Notes: generated from the sequence alone by a model not told the origin. A DNA stretch of 64,000 nucleotides from Bacillota bacterium (GCA_021324255.1 JAJPJL010000031.1:1-64000), one strand, 5' to 3'. Positions 33,886 to 46,274 are shown, counted from the first letter of the stretch. Made by a program: numbers and translations.

Positions 33886-34619
33886 ATGCCGCGATTTCTG
33901 GCCTTCCTCATCATTGCCGTCACCGCGGCATGCCTCGCCATGTCGGCCTCGGCTGCCGGTTCGAGTGGCGCGCTCCCGCCGTTGCTCCAGCGTGATCTCG
34001 ATCAGTATCTTCGCGATCGCTCGCGGATCGAGCACATCTCGGCGATTTCGTTGAGCGGCGCTTCTTCCGGTCAAATCTCGGCCTGGGCGACACCTATTAT
34101 GCCGCCGCGCGCTATCCGGCCGCGGTGTACGAGCGGCTCGTTTCCGGATACTTCTTTAACCACGACGCGGATAATGCCTCGCTTGCGCCGCTGCTCGGCC
34201 GCGACGTGAGCCGCGACAGCGTCTCGTGGATGCAGGCTGCGGGCGGGATCGCGTCCACGCCTGAGGATCTCACGCGGTGGGCGCGCTTGCTGTACACGCG
34301 GAAGCTCCTCCCGCCCGCGCAGCAGCGGGAACTCCTGAGCCTTGTGTCGACCAAGACGGGGAACCCTATCGCCGACGTGAGCGCGCAAGACCCTCGCGGA
34401 TTTGGCTTGGGGGTCACGAAATTGACGATGCCGGCAACCGGCGCGATCTGGTTCTATGAAGGAACGACGCTCGGGAACCGCGTCGTGCACGTCTATTTTC
34501 CGCGTCAGGATGCTGTTATCGCGTTTGGGCTCAACAGCCAACCCGACGGCAACGAGGACCACGTCGGCGAGCTCGTTACCTCGATTTACCGGACGCTGCA
34601 CGGCGCCGGCGCGCTCTGA
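33886..34619 (+). pseudogene. Class C beta-lactamase-like serine hydrolase with internal deletion
   Basis: The 5' part (ATG 33886) encodes a good signal peptide (FLAFLIIAVTAACLAMSASA) and LPPLLQRDLDQYLRDRSRIE, the usual mature start of these secreted hydrolases. Near 34065 the meaningful frame changes. From about 34072 the other frame reads LGLGDTYYAAARYPAAVYER, VSGYFF, WMQAAGGIASTPEDLTRWA and onward to the TGA ending at 34619, the normal C-terminal third. The catalytic SxxK and YxN segments between are missing. A direct repeat TCTCGGC lies on both sides of the junction region. Confidence 0.75.
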
Positions 34620-34682
34620 CCATCCGAGCGGTAGGCGCAGGACCGGCGCATACGCGGGCGTTGCCGCGGGCGGCCCGGCCGG

Positions 34683-35693
34683 CTAGCGTTGCGGCCGGCG
34701 CGGGAGATCCCACAGGCCGCCAAAGTAGCGATTCCACCGCGGGTCGAAGAACTCGTCGCCCGCGCTTGGATACACCGTCATTTCCCCAAAGTACACTTTG
34801 CCGGCATCGTACATGTCGACTCGAAGGAAATCGAGTCCACGACCGAGCCGCTCGGCGTACTCAACCATCTCGTCGAGGTGCGGCGGGCGCGGCATGGAGC
34901 GCCCGATGGATTTCCACCTCGTCTTCATGTCCAGCCGGTCCCAACCCGGCGTGAACGCATCGTTCCGAACGTCGACGAAACGGCCGGTGATCGCATACAC
35001 CATGTGGACCTTTCCGCCGAACACGTAGAACTTGTAGTCCACCGGGACCGGTCCCGTACCATCATGAATGAATTCTTCCACGATGATGCGGGGCGCGATG
35101 TGCTTGTATGCCCACTCACGCTCCGCGTGGTAGTAGTTCCACCGCAGCCAGTTCGCGCACTTGACCAGGAGGTCGCGGCGGTCGAGGCGCGCCTTGTCGG
35201 GCACGAGACAGACCCACCCGCTCCCGTGGGTAGCCTTGACCACGAATTGGCTGGGAAGATCGTCCAAGGGAATATCTCCCGGTGTCTGCGTGGTCCAGTA
35301 GAGTTGCGGCAACACATGGTCCCCGATTCTGTCCCGGACGTAGGCGCGGACGGCGTATTTGTCCGTCAGTGTAATCAAGATCGGCCGCCGGTCGAAGACC
35401 ATCCGGTGGAGCACCTTCTCGCTGAACGTCCTCGGGGCGATGAGGTTGGGCACGACGCCGAAGGTCCGCTTGTGCCGGCGCACGACCGCACATGCGATCA
35501 ACATCGGCTCGGGCACCACCGCCTCGACCGTGCGCCTCAGAGCGCTTCGCGCCCGCACCTCAAGGCTCGATGCCGCAACGCCGGCGAGTGCGCCGTTCAC
35601 GCCGGAGGGTGCGCCGCGGTGCGGACGTGGGTGCGGCGCCTGCGCGGTACTGTCTCGTGCTCGCATATCGTGGACCACGGTTGCGGGGCGCAC
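34683..35693 (-). CDS. TupA-like ATP-grasp protein
   Basis: The product has up to 336 residues; the first ~70 are uncertain because no good ribosome site marks the start (ATGs at 35693 and 35666). The TupA-like ATP-grasp domain follows: LTDKYAVRAYVRDRIGD, FVVKATHGSGWVCLVPDK (nucleotide-binding Lys and Gly-rich part), IIVEEFIHDGTG, VDYKFYVFGGKVHMVY and FLRVDMYDAGKVYFGEMTVY (metal-binding acids). Relatives make peptide-like bonds in teichuronopeptide or capsule polysaccharides. The gene is isolated, so its product is unclear. Confidence 0.83.
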   Translation of the reverse strand: MRPATVVHDMRARDSTAQAPHPRPHRGAPSGVNGALAGVAASSLEVRARSALRRTVEAVVPEPMLIACAVVRRHKRTFGVVPNLIAPRTFSEKVLHRMVFDRRPILITLTDKYAVRAYVRDRIGDHVLPQLYWTTQTPGDIPLDDLPSQFVVKATHGSGWVCLVPDKARLDRRDLLVKCANWLRWNYYHAEREWAYKHIAPRIIVEEFIHDGTGPVPVDYKFYVFGGKVHMVYAITGRFVDVRNDAFTPGWDRLDMKTRWKSIGRSMPRPPHLDEMVEYAERLGRGLDFLRVDMYDAGKVYFGEMTVYPSAGDEFFDPRWNRYFGGLWDLPRRPQR

Positions 35694-35853
35694 CCGGCGG
35701 GTTTGTCCAACCCATGCATATTACATACCACGCAGACGCTTGTGGTGGAGTACACTTATCAAGGGGCGCGAATGGGGTACGGCCTCCTTCGTTCAGGGCT
35801 CTCCGGACAGATACGGAGCCGCGAGGCGTGCGTTTCTTGGGGGCGAGGCATAC

Positions 35854-35997
35854 ATGAGCCGCATTCGACGGACCAGAAAGCGGAGAACGTCCGGTAAGAC
35901 GCGCCGAAACAAGCTTGCCAAGGAGCGCCGGCGTAAGGCGATTCAGGCGGTAATTCTGTCGCGCCCGGAGGAGCCGCCGCCCAAGGCTACGCAATAG
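35854..35997 (+). CDS. Very basic 47-residue protein
   Basis: From ATG 35854 (GGGGGCGAGGC upstream) the frame encodes MSRIRRTRKRRTSGKTRRNK… and a short polar end. It has about sixteen Arg/Lys in the first thirty residues and resembles ribosome- or nucleic-acid-binding small proteins in composition only. The 160 bp before it include an AT-richer stretch (around 35710-35765) that may hold promoters for this gene and the divergent TupA-like gene. Confidence 0.45.
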   Translation: MSRIRRTRKRRTSGKTRRNKLAKERRRKAIQAVILSRPEEPPPKATQ

Positions 35998-36007
35998 GCG
36001 GGAGCCG

Positions 36008-36199
36008 GCAGCATGACGGTGTCGGCATTTCCTCGGCGTCCTGGAGCGCGTCGTGCACGGCGAGCAAAGGGGTCGCGGTGCCGAGCGGCCTGGTGACTAC
36101 TGCGACAAACTCCATGATCGCCTGATGAGGCACGCGGATCGAGTCCTCCGCGATTCCCCGCCTCAAGATCTCTGTCGCGACCCTCTGGCGCCCGTATCT
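36008..36199 (-). pseudogene. PIN-domain (VapC-like) remnant
   Basis: On the minus strand, RQRVATEILRRGIAEDSIRV and PHQAIMEFVAVVTRPLGTAT, then LLAVHDALQDAEEM, reproduce the middle of PIN-domain ribonuclease toxins: a helix after the first Asp, the S.Q...EF..VVTRP block with its Glu, and the next helix. The first motif (DTNVL-type) is absent and the frame degenerates after EEMPT. There is no start codon in register. It is a dead toxin fragment; no antitoxin is visible. The rest of 35998-36474 shows nothing recognisable. Confidence 0.5.
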
Positions 36200-36474
36200 G
36201 CTGGGAGACCTCACGCTCGCCGGCGGGTGACGCGGACGCAGGGCATGGCACGCGGCGGCCGGCGAAGGGAGTGCGGGCGCCGGAATGGAATTCTGAGTCG
36301 GGATCAGTCCAACCGGAAGCCACGTAGACGCCGCCACAGCTTTCGCGCGCCGGTCCCGGATCGCAGCCTGTCGTCGCGGCATCGGGTTTCGCGCGGTGAC
36401 CCGGCAAGCGCCGGGCGCCGGAGGGCGGCACGCGTGTCGGCGTGGCCCGGGGACAGGCGACGGAGGAACGGTTC

Positions 36475-39654
<3,180 letters not shown>

Positions 39655-39683
39655 CGGAGCGCGTCGCCCCGCGCCGCGCGAAT

Positions 39684-40127
39684 CTACGGGCAGGCCGGGA
39701 CCCGCTCCCAGAGTAACTGCACCGTGCGCTGCGCGCCGTCGATGAGCATCGGCGGCGTGCTCAGCCGGAGACGGTCGCCGACCCACTCGACCGTGCGGAC
39801 CTGGTCGCCACCGGCCCAGTTCGGGAAGAGACTCGCTTTCACATGGTGAACGACCGTGTTGCCTCGATGGTCGTAGGTGCCGCAGTATGACACGTAGGTG
39901 TCAAATGCCGCGATCTTTTCCTGGACGGCGCCCTTCAACATGTCCGCGGACGCAAACCGAGGGCGGTCGGGGCTCACCGTCGTGGCGGACATGAAGCCGT
40001 CCGGAGTATAGATGAGGTAGCCCGTGGCGTCTCGCCCCATGGGATAGGAAACATCACCGTCAGCGCTCCGAAACTCCCAGGAAACAAGCCTCCATGTCCC
40101 GACCAGAGAGCGCTCCGCCACCATCAT
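39684..40127 (-). CDS. Lipocalin-like domain protein
   Basis: The 147-residue protein has the Lipocalin_5 pattern: SLVGTWRLVSWEFRSADGDV at the start, GRDATGYLIYTPDGFMSAT, a helix, YVSYCGTYDHRGNTVVHHV, and a final strand LLWERV. No signal peptide. It would bind a small hydrophobic ligand; no enzyme role is known for most relatives. AGGAGGA directly precedes a double ATG (40127 and 40124); 40124 has the better spacing. It is convergent with the propeller gene. Confidence 0.8.
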   Translation of the reverse strand: MMVAERSLVGTWRLVSWEFRSADGDVSYPMGRDATGYLIYTPDGFMSATTVSPDRPRFASADMLKGAVQEKIAAFDTYVSYCGTYDHRGNTVVHHVKASLFPNWAGGDQVRTVEWVGDRLRLSTPPMLIDGAQRTVQLLWERVPACP

Positions 40128-40349
40128 TCCTCCTCGCGCTGAAGTCACCGGAGAGACACGAGCGCGTCCAACCGATTTCGTCTCCCCGGTGGGATTCCTG
40201 CTCGTTGCCCGATGCCGCCGATTGGTTCCCTTCGACGCACGGGCGGCGCCCCGACTTGTGCCGCACGGTGATGGCGCGTGCTCCCGGTCCGACCGTCCAC
40301 GGCGGCACATCGGTGACTAGCGCTCGAGGATCGGAAGCCGGGCCTCGCA

Positions 40350-40380
40350 GCACCCCGCGCGCGGCACGAGCGCGGGGTGC
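40350..40380 (+). promoter_or_regulatory. Perfect 11-bp hairpin between divergent genes
   Basis: GCACCCCGCGC (40350-40360) and GCGCGGGGTGC (40370-40380) are exact complements around a 9-nt loop. The hairpin lies in the 346-bp region between the lipocalin-like gene and the divergent DUF1275 gene, 93 bp before the latter's start. It is too strong to ignore, but the DNA is GC-rich and no T-run follows. It could be an attenuator, a terminator of a short leader RNA or a protein-binding palindrome. The rest of the gap shows nothing clear. Confidence 0.4.
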
Positions 40381-40473
40381 ACATGACGGACGCAGGCGGC
40401 CGTGTACCCTGGCCCGAACCAAGTGCGCACGCTCGACGCCGGCGAAACCGGCGGCGCGGGAGGGTGTGAGCGC

Positions 40474-41235
40474 GTGACGGCGGCAGCCTCGATCCGCTCG
40501 ACGCCAAGGCGACGAGTCGTGCTCTTGCTGAGCGGAGCGGCCGGCTACTTGGACGCCGTCAGCTATCTCGCGTTGGGTTTGTTCACCGCAAACATGACGG
40601 GTAACACGGTCCTGCTTGGTCTCTTCGCCGGCGAGGGCCGGTGGAGCGCCGCGGTCCGCGCCTTTCTCGCGCTCGCCTCGTTTTTCGCGGGTGCCGCCGC
40701 GGCGGCCGCGGCAACGAGGCGCGCCAGCCGTTTGGCAGGCGTCCTGGCCGCGGAAAGCGGCGTGCTGGTCTCAGCACTCCTCTATTGGGCGTTCGTGCTG
40801 GGGCACCCTCGCGATCCGGTGCGGGAGCCGGGCGTCTTCGCGTTGATCGCGCTGTTGAGCGGCGCGATGGGCGTTCAGAGCGCGGCCGTCCGACGGGTCG
40901 GAGAGCTCCGAATCTCCACGACCTATGTGACGGGTACCTTGACGAGCTTGGCCACCGACCTGGGCGCCGATGTGCTCGCGCGGCTTGGAGGCCGCCGCCG
41001 TCGAGGATCTCCGCAGGCCTATGATCCCGGCAGCCGGCTCCTCGCCGGTGTTTGGGGCTCGTATCTAGTGGGCGCGGTGGCGGGCGGGCTCGGGCAGTTA
41101 CGGTGGGGCGCATGGGCGGTGGCCGTTCCGGTCGCGATGCTTCTCGCCATGGCTACGTGGGACGCCGCGGGGACGGGCCTGTCCGGACGTGGCGCGCCGG
41201 CGGCCACCGATCCCGGCGGCGATCCCGGGCGCTGA
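40474..41235 (+). CDS. DUF1275 (YoaK-like) membrane protein
   Basis: The 253-residue integral membrane protein has six to seven helices. Characteristic DUF1275 sequences are GAAGYLDAVSYLALG, FTANMTGNTVLLGL and TTYVTGTLTSLATDL. Function of the family is not established. GTG 40474 has GGAGGG 9 nt upstream and avoids the Gly/Arg-rich stretch further 5'. A 6-bp GGCGCC hairpin begins at the stop (41236-41252). It is divergent from the lipocalin-like gene. Confidence 0.85.
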   Translation: MTAAASIRSTPRRRVVLLLSGAAGYLDAVSYLALGLFTANMTGNTVLLGLFAGEGRWSAAVRAFLALASFFAGAAAAAAATRRASRLAGVLAAESGVLVSALLYWAFVLGHPRDPVREPGVFALIALLSGAMGVQSAAVRRVGELRISTTYVTGTLTSLATDLGADVLARLGGRRRRGSPQAYDPGSRLLAGVWGSYLVGAVAGGLGQLRWGAWAVAVPVAMLLAMATWDAAGTGLSGRGAPAATDPGGDPGR

Positions 41236-41330
41236 GGCGCCGTGCCGGCGCCCCCGAACCAACCGGAGATGCCACGCTGCGGCCAGCAGGGGGGCGGGCG
41301 CGCAGGCGCATCCCGATCCTCTTGCGACCG

Positions 41331-41732
41331 CTAGAATGCTCCTTGGCGCCGCAACCACTTCCAGAACGCTACCGGCGCCTCCATCGTGCTCAAGCGGCCC
41401 TGACGCACGAGGGCCCAGTCGTCGAACTGGCGCGAATCCTTGATGTCGCGAAGCGTGACGCGCCGCTTCGCCCGCTTGAGGTACCGAAAGTCGGCGACCC
41501 ACGAGCGCGGGTCATTCCGGGCCGGCCGCGGCGTCGATACGACCTTGGCCAGCCCGACGACGGCCGTGTCCGGCTGCGAATGATAGATGATCACGGTGTC
41601 GCCGGGTTGCATCCGCTTGATCGCGTTGACGGCGGCCGGATTGCGGACACCATCCCACACGGTCGTCCCCTCGCGCTCCAGATCATCGATGGAGTACGTG
41701 CGCGGATCGGTCTTCGCGAGGAAGTACGCCAT
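41331..41732 (-). CDS. EVE (PUA-like) domain protein
   Basis: The 133-residue protein starts MAYFLAKTDPRTYSIDDLER and contains the EVE blocks TVWDGVRNPAAVNAIKRM, GDTVIIYHSQ and VVGLAKVVSTPRP. EVE domains bind modified bases in DNA or RNA, and many occur near restriction or RNA-modification genes; none is linked here. GAGAGGTGACGGCG gives a clear start at 41732. It probably acts in nucleic-acid modification reading or housekeeping. Confidence 0.88.
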   Translation of the reverse strand: MAYFLAKTDPRTYSIDDLEREGTTVWDGVRNPAAVNAIKRMQPGDTVIIYHSQPDTAVVGLAKVVSTPRPARNDPRSWVADFRYLKRAKRRVTLRDIKDSRQFDDWALVRQGRLSTMEAPVAFWKWLRRQGAF

Positions 41733-41943
41733 CGCCGTCACCTCTCAGCCGGCGCAACTCGTCTCGACATCCCGGCGGACGCACACGGGACGGCCGTGGA
41801 ATCGCCGCGCTACCGCGCAGTTCCCGATCGGCCGGAGCTTCCCCTCGCAGCGCGCCGTCGCGGCGGGCGTCCCGCGGCTCCGAGGTCCCAAGTGCCGGCA
41901 TGACTCTCCGGAGCGCCGGCAGCGACCGCCCGGACCGGCGCGC

Positions 41944-42882
41944 CTACTCCCTTGTCTCGCCCGTCCCCCGGCCCGGCCGGCCTGTGCCGGGAAGCGGCGT
42001 CAGGGTTCGTTCGAGTTCCGCGCGCAGGTGCTCGAACTTCGGCGGAAGCGAGAGCCGCTCACCCAGATGCTCCGCCGGCTCATCGGTCGCGAACCCGGGG
42101 CCGATCGTCGCAATCTCAAAGAGGACCCCGCTTGGCTCGCGGAAGTAGATCGAGCGAAAGTAAAAGCGGTCGATGATCGGGGTCGGATGGCCGCCGCCCT
42201 GGAGCACCCGCTCCCGCCAGGCGGGATGGTCTGTCATGGACGAGGCCCAGGCGACGTGGTGCACCGTGCCCGCCCCGCCCGCGCCGCGGGACGTGTTTTG
42301 ATCATAGGCGTAGAATGCCCCCCGCCGTTCGCCCCGCACCTCGAAGCGCCCGTCATCGTGCGGAGCGAAGCCGAGCGTTTGCTCGAGGAACCGCCGGCTT
42401 CGCCCGGGATCCGCGCTGTAGGCGCGCACGCCGTCGAACCCCTGGAGCGCCAGTTCGACGGGGATCTCCGGATGGCGGGCCCGAAGCGCGGCATCCTCGG
42501 TGCGCACGGCACGAAGCTCGAGTCCGAGCCCCTCGGGGTCCTCGAAGCGCAGATTCTCTCCGTCGCGCGCGGTAGCGATGCCGTCGTGCCGCAGCCGGTC
42601 TTCCCAGAAGCGCAGCGCGTCGGCCGAGGCGACGCGCCACGCGATCCGGTGCACCATTCCCGCGCCGGCGCGGCCGCGCTGGGTCCCCGGGTACTCGAAG
42701 AACGTGAGGTCCGCGCCGGCGCTGCCGTGCTCATCGGCGTAGAACAGGTGATAGACGGTCGGATCATCCTGGTTCACCGTTTTCTTGACCAGCCGCAGGC
42801 CGAGCAGCCGGGTGTAAAAGTCGACGTTTCTCGGCGCATCCGCCGTGACCGCGGTGACGTGGTGAATCCCGTCGAGTCTCAT
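41944..42882 (-). CDS. VOC-superfamily ring-cleaving dioxygenase
   Basis: The 312-residue enzyme has two tandem vicinal-oxygen-chelate modules. Starting sequence GIHHVTAVTADAPRNVDFYT gives the first His; the second module has TVHHVAWASS and ends with the metal Glu in GVLFEIATIGPGF. PTIIDRFYFRSIYFREPSG-like sequence near the end is typical of the MhqO/LinE-type glyoxalase-family dioxygenases acting on hydroquinones or similar aromatics. AAGAGGTGC precedes the ATG. It is divergent from the PEP mutase-like gene. Confidence 0.87.
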   Translation of the reverse strand: MRLDGIHHVTAVTADAPRNVDFYTRLLGLRLVKKTVNQDDPTVYHLFYADEHGSAGADLTFFEYPGTQRGRAGAGMVHRIAWRVASADALRFWEDRLRHDGIATARDGENLRFEDPEGLGLELRAVRTEDAALRARHPEIPVELALQGFDGVRAYSADPGRSRRFLEQTLGFAPHDDGRFEVRGERRGAFYAYDQNTSRGAGGAGTVHHVAWASSMTDHPAWRERVLQGGGHPTPIIDRFYFRSIYFREPSGVLFEIATIGPGFATDEPAEHLGERLSLPPKFEHLRAELERTLTPLPGTGRPGRGTGETRE

Positions 42883-42981
42883 GGGTGCACCTCTTGGGAA
42901 GCGGGTTCTAACGCGGCAACGCGTGTCCCTGTCGGCGCCGTCCGGGAGGCATTGCGCGGCGGGCCGCGGAAGAGAAGGGGT

Positions 42982-43824
42982 ATGCCCACGGTTGTCGAGA
43001 AACGCCGTCTGTTTCGCGAGCTTCACCGGTCCGGGTGCTTTGTGATCCCCAATCCCTGGGACGTCGGGACCGCCCGTTACCTGCAGCACCTCGGCTTCAA
43101 GGCCCTCGCGACCACGCGCTCGGGCGCCGCGTTCTCGATGGGGCTGCCGGATGCCGACTGGGCCCTGACGCGCGATCCGATGCTGGAGCATATCCGTACG
43201 ATCGTGGACGCCTCCGATGTGCCGGTGAACGCCGACTTCGAGTCGGGGTACGCGGACGATCCGGACGGTGTGGCCGAAAACGTGCGCCTGTGTGTGGAGA
43301 CGGGCGTCGCCGGGCTGTCGATCGAGGATTCCACGGGAGACGCCTCGAGCCCGTTGTACCCGTTCGACTTCGCCGTGGCCCGCGTCCGGGCGGCGCGCGC
43401 GGCCATCGACGGCGCCGGCGGCGATGTCCTGCTCGTCGGCCGGAGCGAGGGGTTCATCGCGGGACGGCCGGATCTCGACGAGACCCTGCGCCGGCTCACG
43501 GCGTACGCCGAGGCCGGCGCCGATTGCCTGTACGCGCCCGGGATCCGCACGCGCGAGCAGATCGCCGCGGTGGTCCGTGCGGTCGCGCCGAAGCCGGTCA
43601 ATCTGCTGATCGGTGGAGCGATCGGGCTCACGGTCAAGGACGCGGCGGAGCTCGGCGTCCGGCGGATCAGCGTGGGCGGAGCCCTGGCCCGTGCCGCGTG
43701 GGGCGGGTTTATGCGCGCAGCGCAGGACCTGGTGGCCGGACGGTTTGACGCCCTCGCGGAGGCCGCCTCCGGGTCGGACCTCAACCGACTGTTTACCGAG
43801 GATCTGCGGCGACGGACACGCTGA
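42982..43824 (+). CDS. Isocitrate lyase / PEP mutase superfamily enzyme
   Basis: The 280-residue TIM-barrel enzyme carries VIPNPWDVGTARYLQHLGFK, NADFESGY (Asp85, Glu87, metal region) and GLSIEDSTG, followed by VGRSEGF. The PKKCGH-type catalytic loop of true isocitrate lyase is absent. It belongs to the broad 'PEP_mutase' group that includes oxaloacetate decarboxylases, 2,3-dimethylmalate lyase and carboxyPEP mutases. AAGAGAAGGGG lies before the ATG. It is 14 nt upstream of the M81 peptidase gene and so probably co-transcribed. Substrate: a 2-hydroxy or 2-oxo dicarboxylate, by inference. Confidence 0.85.
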   Translation: MPTVVEKRRLFRELHRSGCFVIPNPWDVGTARYLQHLGFKALATTRSGAAFSMGLPDADWALTRDPMLEHIRTIVDASDVPVNADFESGYADDPDGVAENVRLCVETGVAGLSIEDSTGDASSPLYPFDFAVARVRAARAAIDGAGGDVLLVGRSEGFIAGRPDLDETLRRLTAYAEAGADCLYAPGIRTREQIAAVVRAVAPKPVNLLIGGAIGLTVKDAAELGVRRISVGGALARAAWGGFMRAAQDLVAGRFDALAEAASGSDLNRLFTEDLRRRTR

Positions 43825-43838
43825 AGAGGGGTGGAGCG

Positions 43839-45317
43839 GTGCGTATTGCGGTCGGCGAAGTCTCGCACGAGACGAACACGTTTTGCCCCGCGCTGACGGA
43901 ACTGGATGAGTTTCGCGCCCGGGAATGGGCGTTCGGGCAGGACATCGTCCGGCGGCACCGGTGCGTCCGCAGTTACCTGGGGGGCATGCTGGCGGCCGCG
44001 GACCGTCTCGGCATCGAGGTCGCCCCGACGTTCGCCACACAGGCGACGCCGTCCGGGACGATCAGCCGGCATGCCTACGAGGCGATCCTGAGCGCGCTTT
44101 TCGGCGCCTTGCGCAAAGCGGGTCCGGTGGATGCGATCTGCCTGGCCCTACACGGCGCCGGCGTGGCGGAGGATGCCGATGACCTGGAGGGTGATCTGCT
44201 GGGGAAGCTCCGCGCCGATGTCGGGCCGACCGTGCCGGTCGTCGTGACGCTCGACCTGCACGCCAACGTGACCCTGGAGATGGCGCGACACGCGACCGCG
44301 CTCCTCACCGTGAACTGCTATCCACACGTCGACGCGTACGACCGAGGCGCCGAAGCGGTCGAGCTCGCGCAGCGCATCGTGAACGGCCGCGCGCGGCCTC
44401 GGATGCATCTCACCCGCATCCCTATGCTCGTCCCCACGACCGCCACGAGCCTGAGCCCGCTCAAGGAGGTGAACGAGCGCTGCCGGGGGTGGGAGGCCAA
44501 ACCCGGTATCATCGATTGCACGTTTGTGCACGGGTTCGCTCACACCGACATTCCGCCGATCGCAGCGTCCGTGATCGCGATCGCGGATGGCGCCGCCGCC
44601 GCCGCCCGCGAGGCGGCCGAGGACGTGGCGTCGTACGCGTGGGAGGCGCGCGGGGCCTTGCTGCGGCAGACGCTCGGCCCGGCCGAGGCCGTGCGCCAGG
44701 CCCTGGCGCTCGAGGGCCGCCCGGTCGTGATCAACGAAACCTCAGACAACCCGGGCGGCGGCGCGCCGGGCGACGGCACGCACCTCCTGCGAGCGCTCCT
44801 GGAGGCAAATGCGCCGGACACGTGCTTCGGCTTCATCTACGACCGCGAGACAGCGGCCCAAGCGCATGCCGCGGGCGCCGGCGCGACCGTCCGCGTCCGC
44901 CTCGGCGGCAAATCGGACCGGATGCACGGCACACCGATCGAGTCCGAGGCGTACGTGGTGTCGCTGACCGACGGCCGATTCATTCGGCGGTCGCCGATGG
45001 GGCGCGGCGCGCAGGTGGATCTCGGCCGGATGGCCCGGCTCCGTATCGGCGCCGTCGACGTGCTGGTGTCGTCGGTGCGCGAGCAGACCCTCGATCCGGA
45101 GGTGTTTTTGCTGCACGGCATCGACGTCCCCCGCTGCAAGATCGTCGCGCTGAAGTCGAGCCAGCACTTTCGCGCGGGGTTTGAGCCGCTCGCCGCGCAC
45201 ATCCTGACGGCCGACTCCCCGGGGCTGACCACGCTCAACCTCGCCTCGTTCCCGTACCGCCGCGTGACGCGTCCGGTCTGGCCGTTGGATGCGGACATGA
45301 CGTACCGGCCGGCCTGA
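43839..45317 (+). CDS. M81-family (MlrC-like) metallopeptidase
   Basis: The 492-residue enzyme has GEVSHETNTFCPAL at the N-terminus, LDLHANVTLEMA and CYPHVDAYDRG (probable zinc ligands), and a C-terminal domain with NPGGGAPGDGTHLLRALLEA. MlrC finishes degradation of linearised microcystin, but most homologues sit with peptide transporters and have unknown small-peptide or amide substrates. The GTG start follows AAGAGGGGTGGAGC. It is convergent with a dipeptide-type importer, which is a likely partner. Confidence 0.88.
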   Translation: MRIAVGEVSHETNTFCPALTELDEFRAREWAFGQDIVRRHRCVRSYLGGMLAAADRLGIEVAPTFATQATPSGTISRHAYEAILSALFGALRKAGPVDAICLALHGAGVAEDADDLEGDLLGKLRADVGPTVPVVVTLDLHANVTLEMARHATALLTVNCYPHVDAYDRGAEAVELAQRIVNGRARPRMHLTRIPMLVPTTATSLSPLKEVNERCRGWEAKPGIIDCTFVHGFAHTDIPPIAASVIAIADGAAAAAREAAEDVASYAWEARGALLRQTLGPAEAVRQALALEGRPVVINETSDNPGGGAPGDGTHLLRALLEANAPDTCFGFIYDRETAAQAHAAGAGATVRVRLGGKSDRMHGTPIESEAYVVSLTDGRFIRRSPMGRGAQVDLGRMARLRIGAVDVLVSSVREQTLDPEVFLLHGIDVPRCKIVALKSSQHFRAGFEPLAAHILTADSPGLTTLNLASFPYRRVTRPVWPLDADMTYRPA

Positions 45318-45398
45318 TCGGGGCAGCCCCAAACGGCGGGTCCGGAGGCCCGTTGCGCGGGCGTCGGGGCCGGCGCGGGCGCGCTCCGGCGAGGCGGG

Positions 45399-46274
45399 TT
45401 AGGAGCGGCGGGGCCGCAAGAAGCCCGACAGCCCGTCGCCAATCAAGCTAAAGGCGATGCCGACGACCGTGATGGCGAGGCCGGGGAACGCCGGCAGCCA
45501 CCAGGCGGTCATCACGTATTCGCGCGATTCCGCGATCATCGCGCCCCATTCCGGGATGGGCGGCTGGACACCGAGGCCGAGAAAGCTCAGGGACGCCCCG
45601 GCGAGGATGTTGAGCACCACGGCCGACATCGCAAACACGACGGCGGGGCCGATCACGTTGGGGAGCAGATGGCGCGCGATCACGCGCGCGTCGCCGCAGC
45701 CAATGGCCCGTGCCGCGAGCGCGTACTCGAGCTGCTTGGCGACGAGGATCTCGCCCCGGATCAAGCGCGCGAAGGCGACCCAGCCGACGAGGATCAGCGC
45801 GTAGTACATGTTGATGAGCCCCGGCCCGAGCACGGCGACGATCGCGATCAACAGCACGTAGAACGGAAACGCCACCTGCACGTCGATAATCCGCATGAAC
45901 AGCGTGTCCATGACCCCGCCATAGTAGCCGGAGACCGCGCCGACGCCGACGCCGATCAGCAAGGGGATGAACGTGCAGATGAGACCCACGGCGAGGTCGA
46001 TGCGCGTGCCGTAGAGGATGCGCGACAGCTGATCGCGCCCGAATTTGTCCGTGCCCAGGAGGTGCGCCGCGCTCGGCGGCTGCACGGCGACGCCGTAGTT
46101 CTGCTTGATCGGGTTGTACGGGGCGACGACCGGCGCCAGCACGGCGACCGCCAGGACGCCAAGGACCAGGGCGAGCCCGACGACCAGCGAGGGACTCCGC
46201 AGCCACCCCCGCACGGTGGAACGCCGGGCGGGTCGCGTCCCCACGGTCCCCGCCGCCCGCTCCTGGACGATCAT
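45399..46274 (-). CDS. ABC transporter permease, DppC/OppC type (third system)
   Basis: The 291-residue permease has HLLGTDKFGRDQLSRILYGT, an EAA loop (LAARAIGCGDARVIARHLLP) and SLSFLGLGVQPPIPEWGAM. Its start is 18 nt after the DppB stop. It belongs to a three-gene operon (binding protein, DppB, DppC). As with the two other systems in the window, no ATPase genes follow; the next gene is convergent. Confidence 0.92.
   Translation of the reverse strand: MIVQERAAGTVGTRPARRSTVRGWLRSPSLVVGLALVLGVLAVAVLAPVVAPYNPIKQNYGVAVQPPSAAHLLGTDKFGRDQLSRILYGTRIDLAVGLICTFIPLLIGVGVGAVSGYYGGVMDTLFMRIIDVQVAFPFYVLLIAIVAVLGPGLINMYYALILVGWVAFARLIRGEILVAKQLEYALAARAIGCGDARVIARHLLPNVIGPAVVFAMSAVVLNILAGASLSFLGLGVQPPIPEWGAMIAESREYVMTAWWLPAFPGLAITVVGIAFSLIGDGLSGFLRPRRS

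Noticed and set aside
41587-42981. Plus-strand extension upstream of the PEP mutase-like gene
   Set aside because: It lies antisense to the EVE and dioxygenase genes, and the real start at 42982 has a ribosome site.
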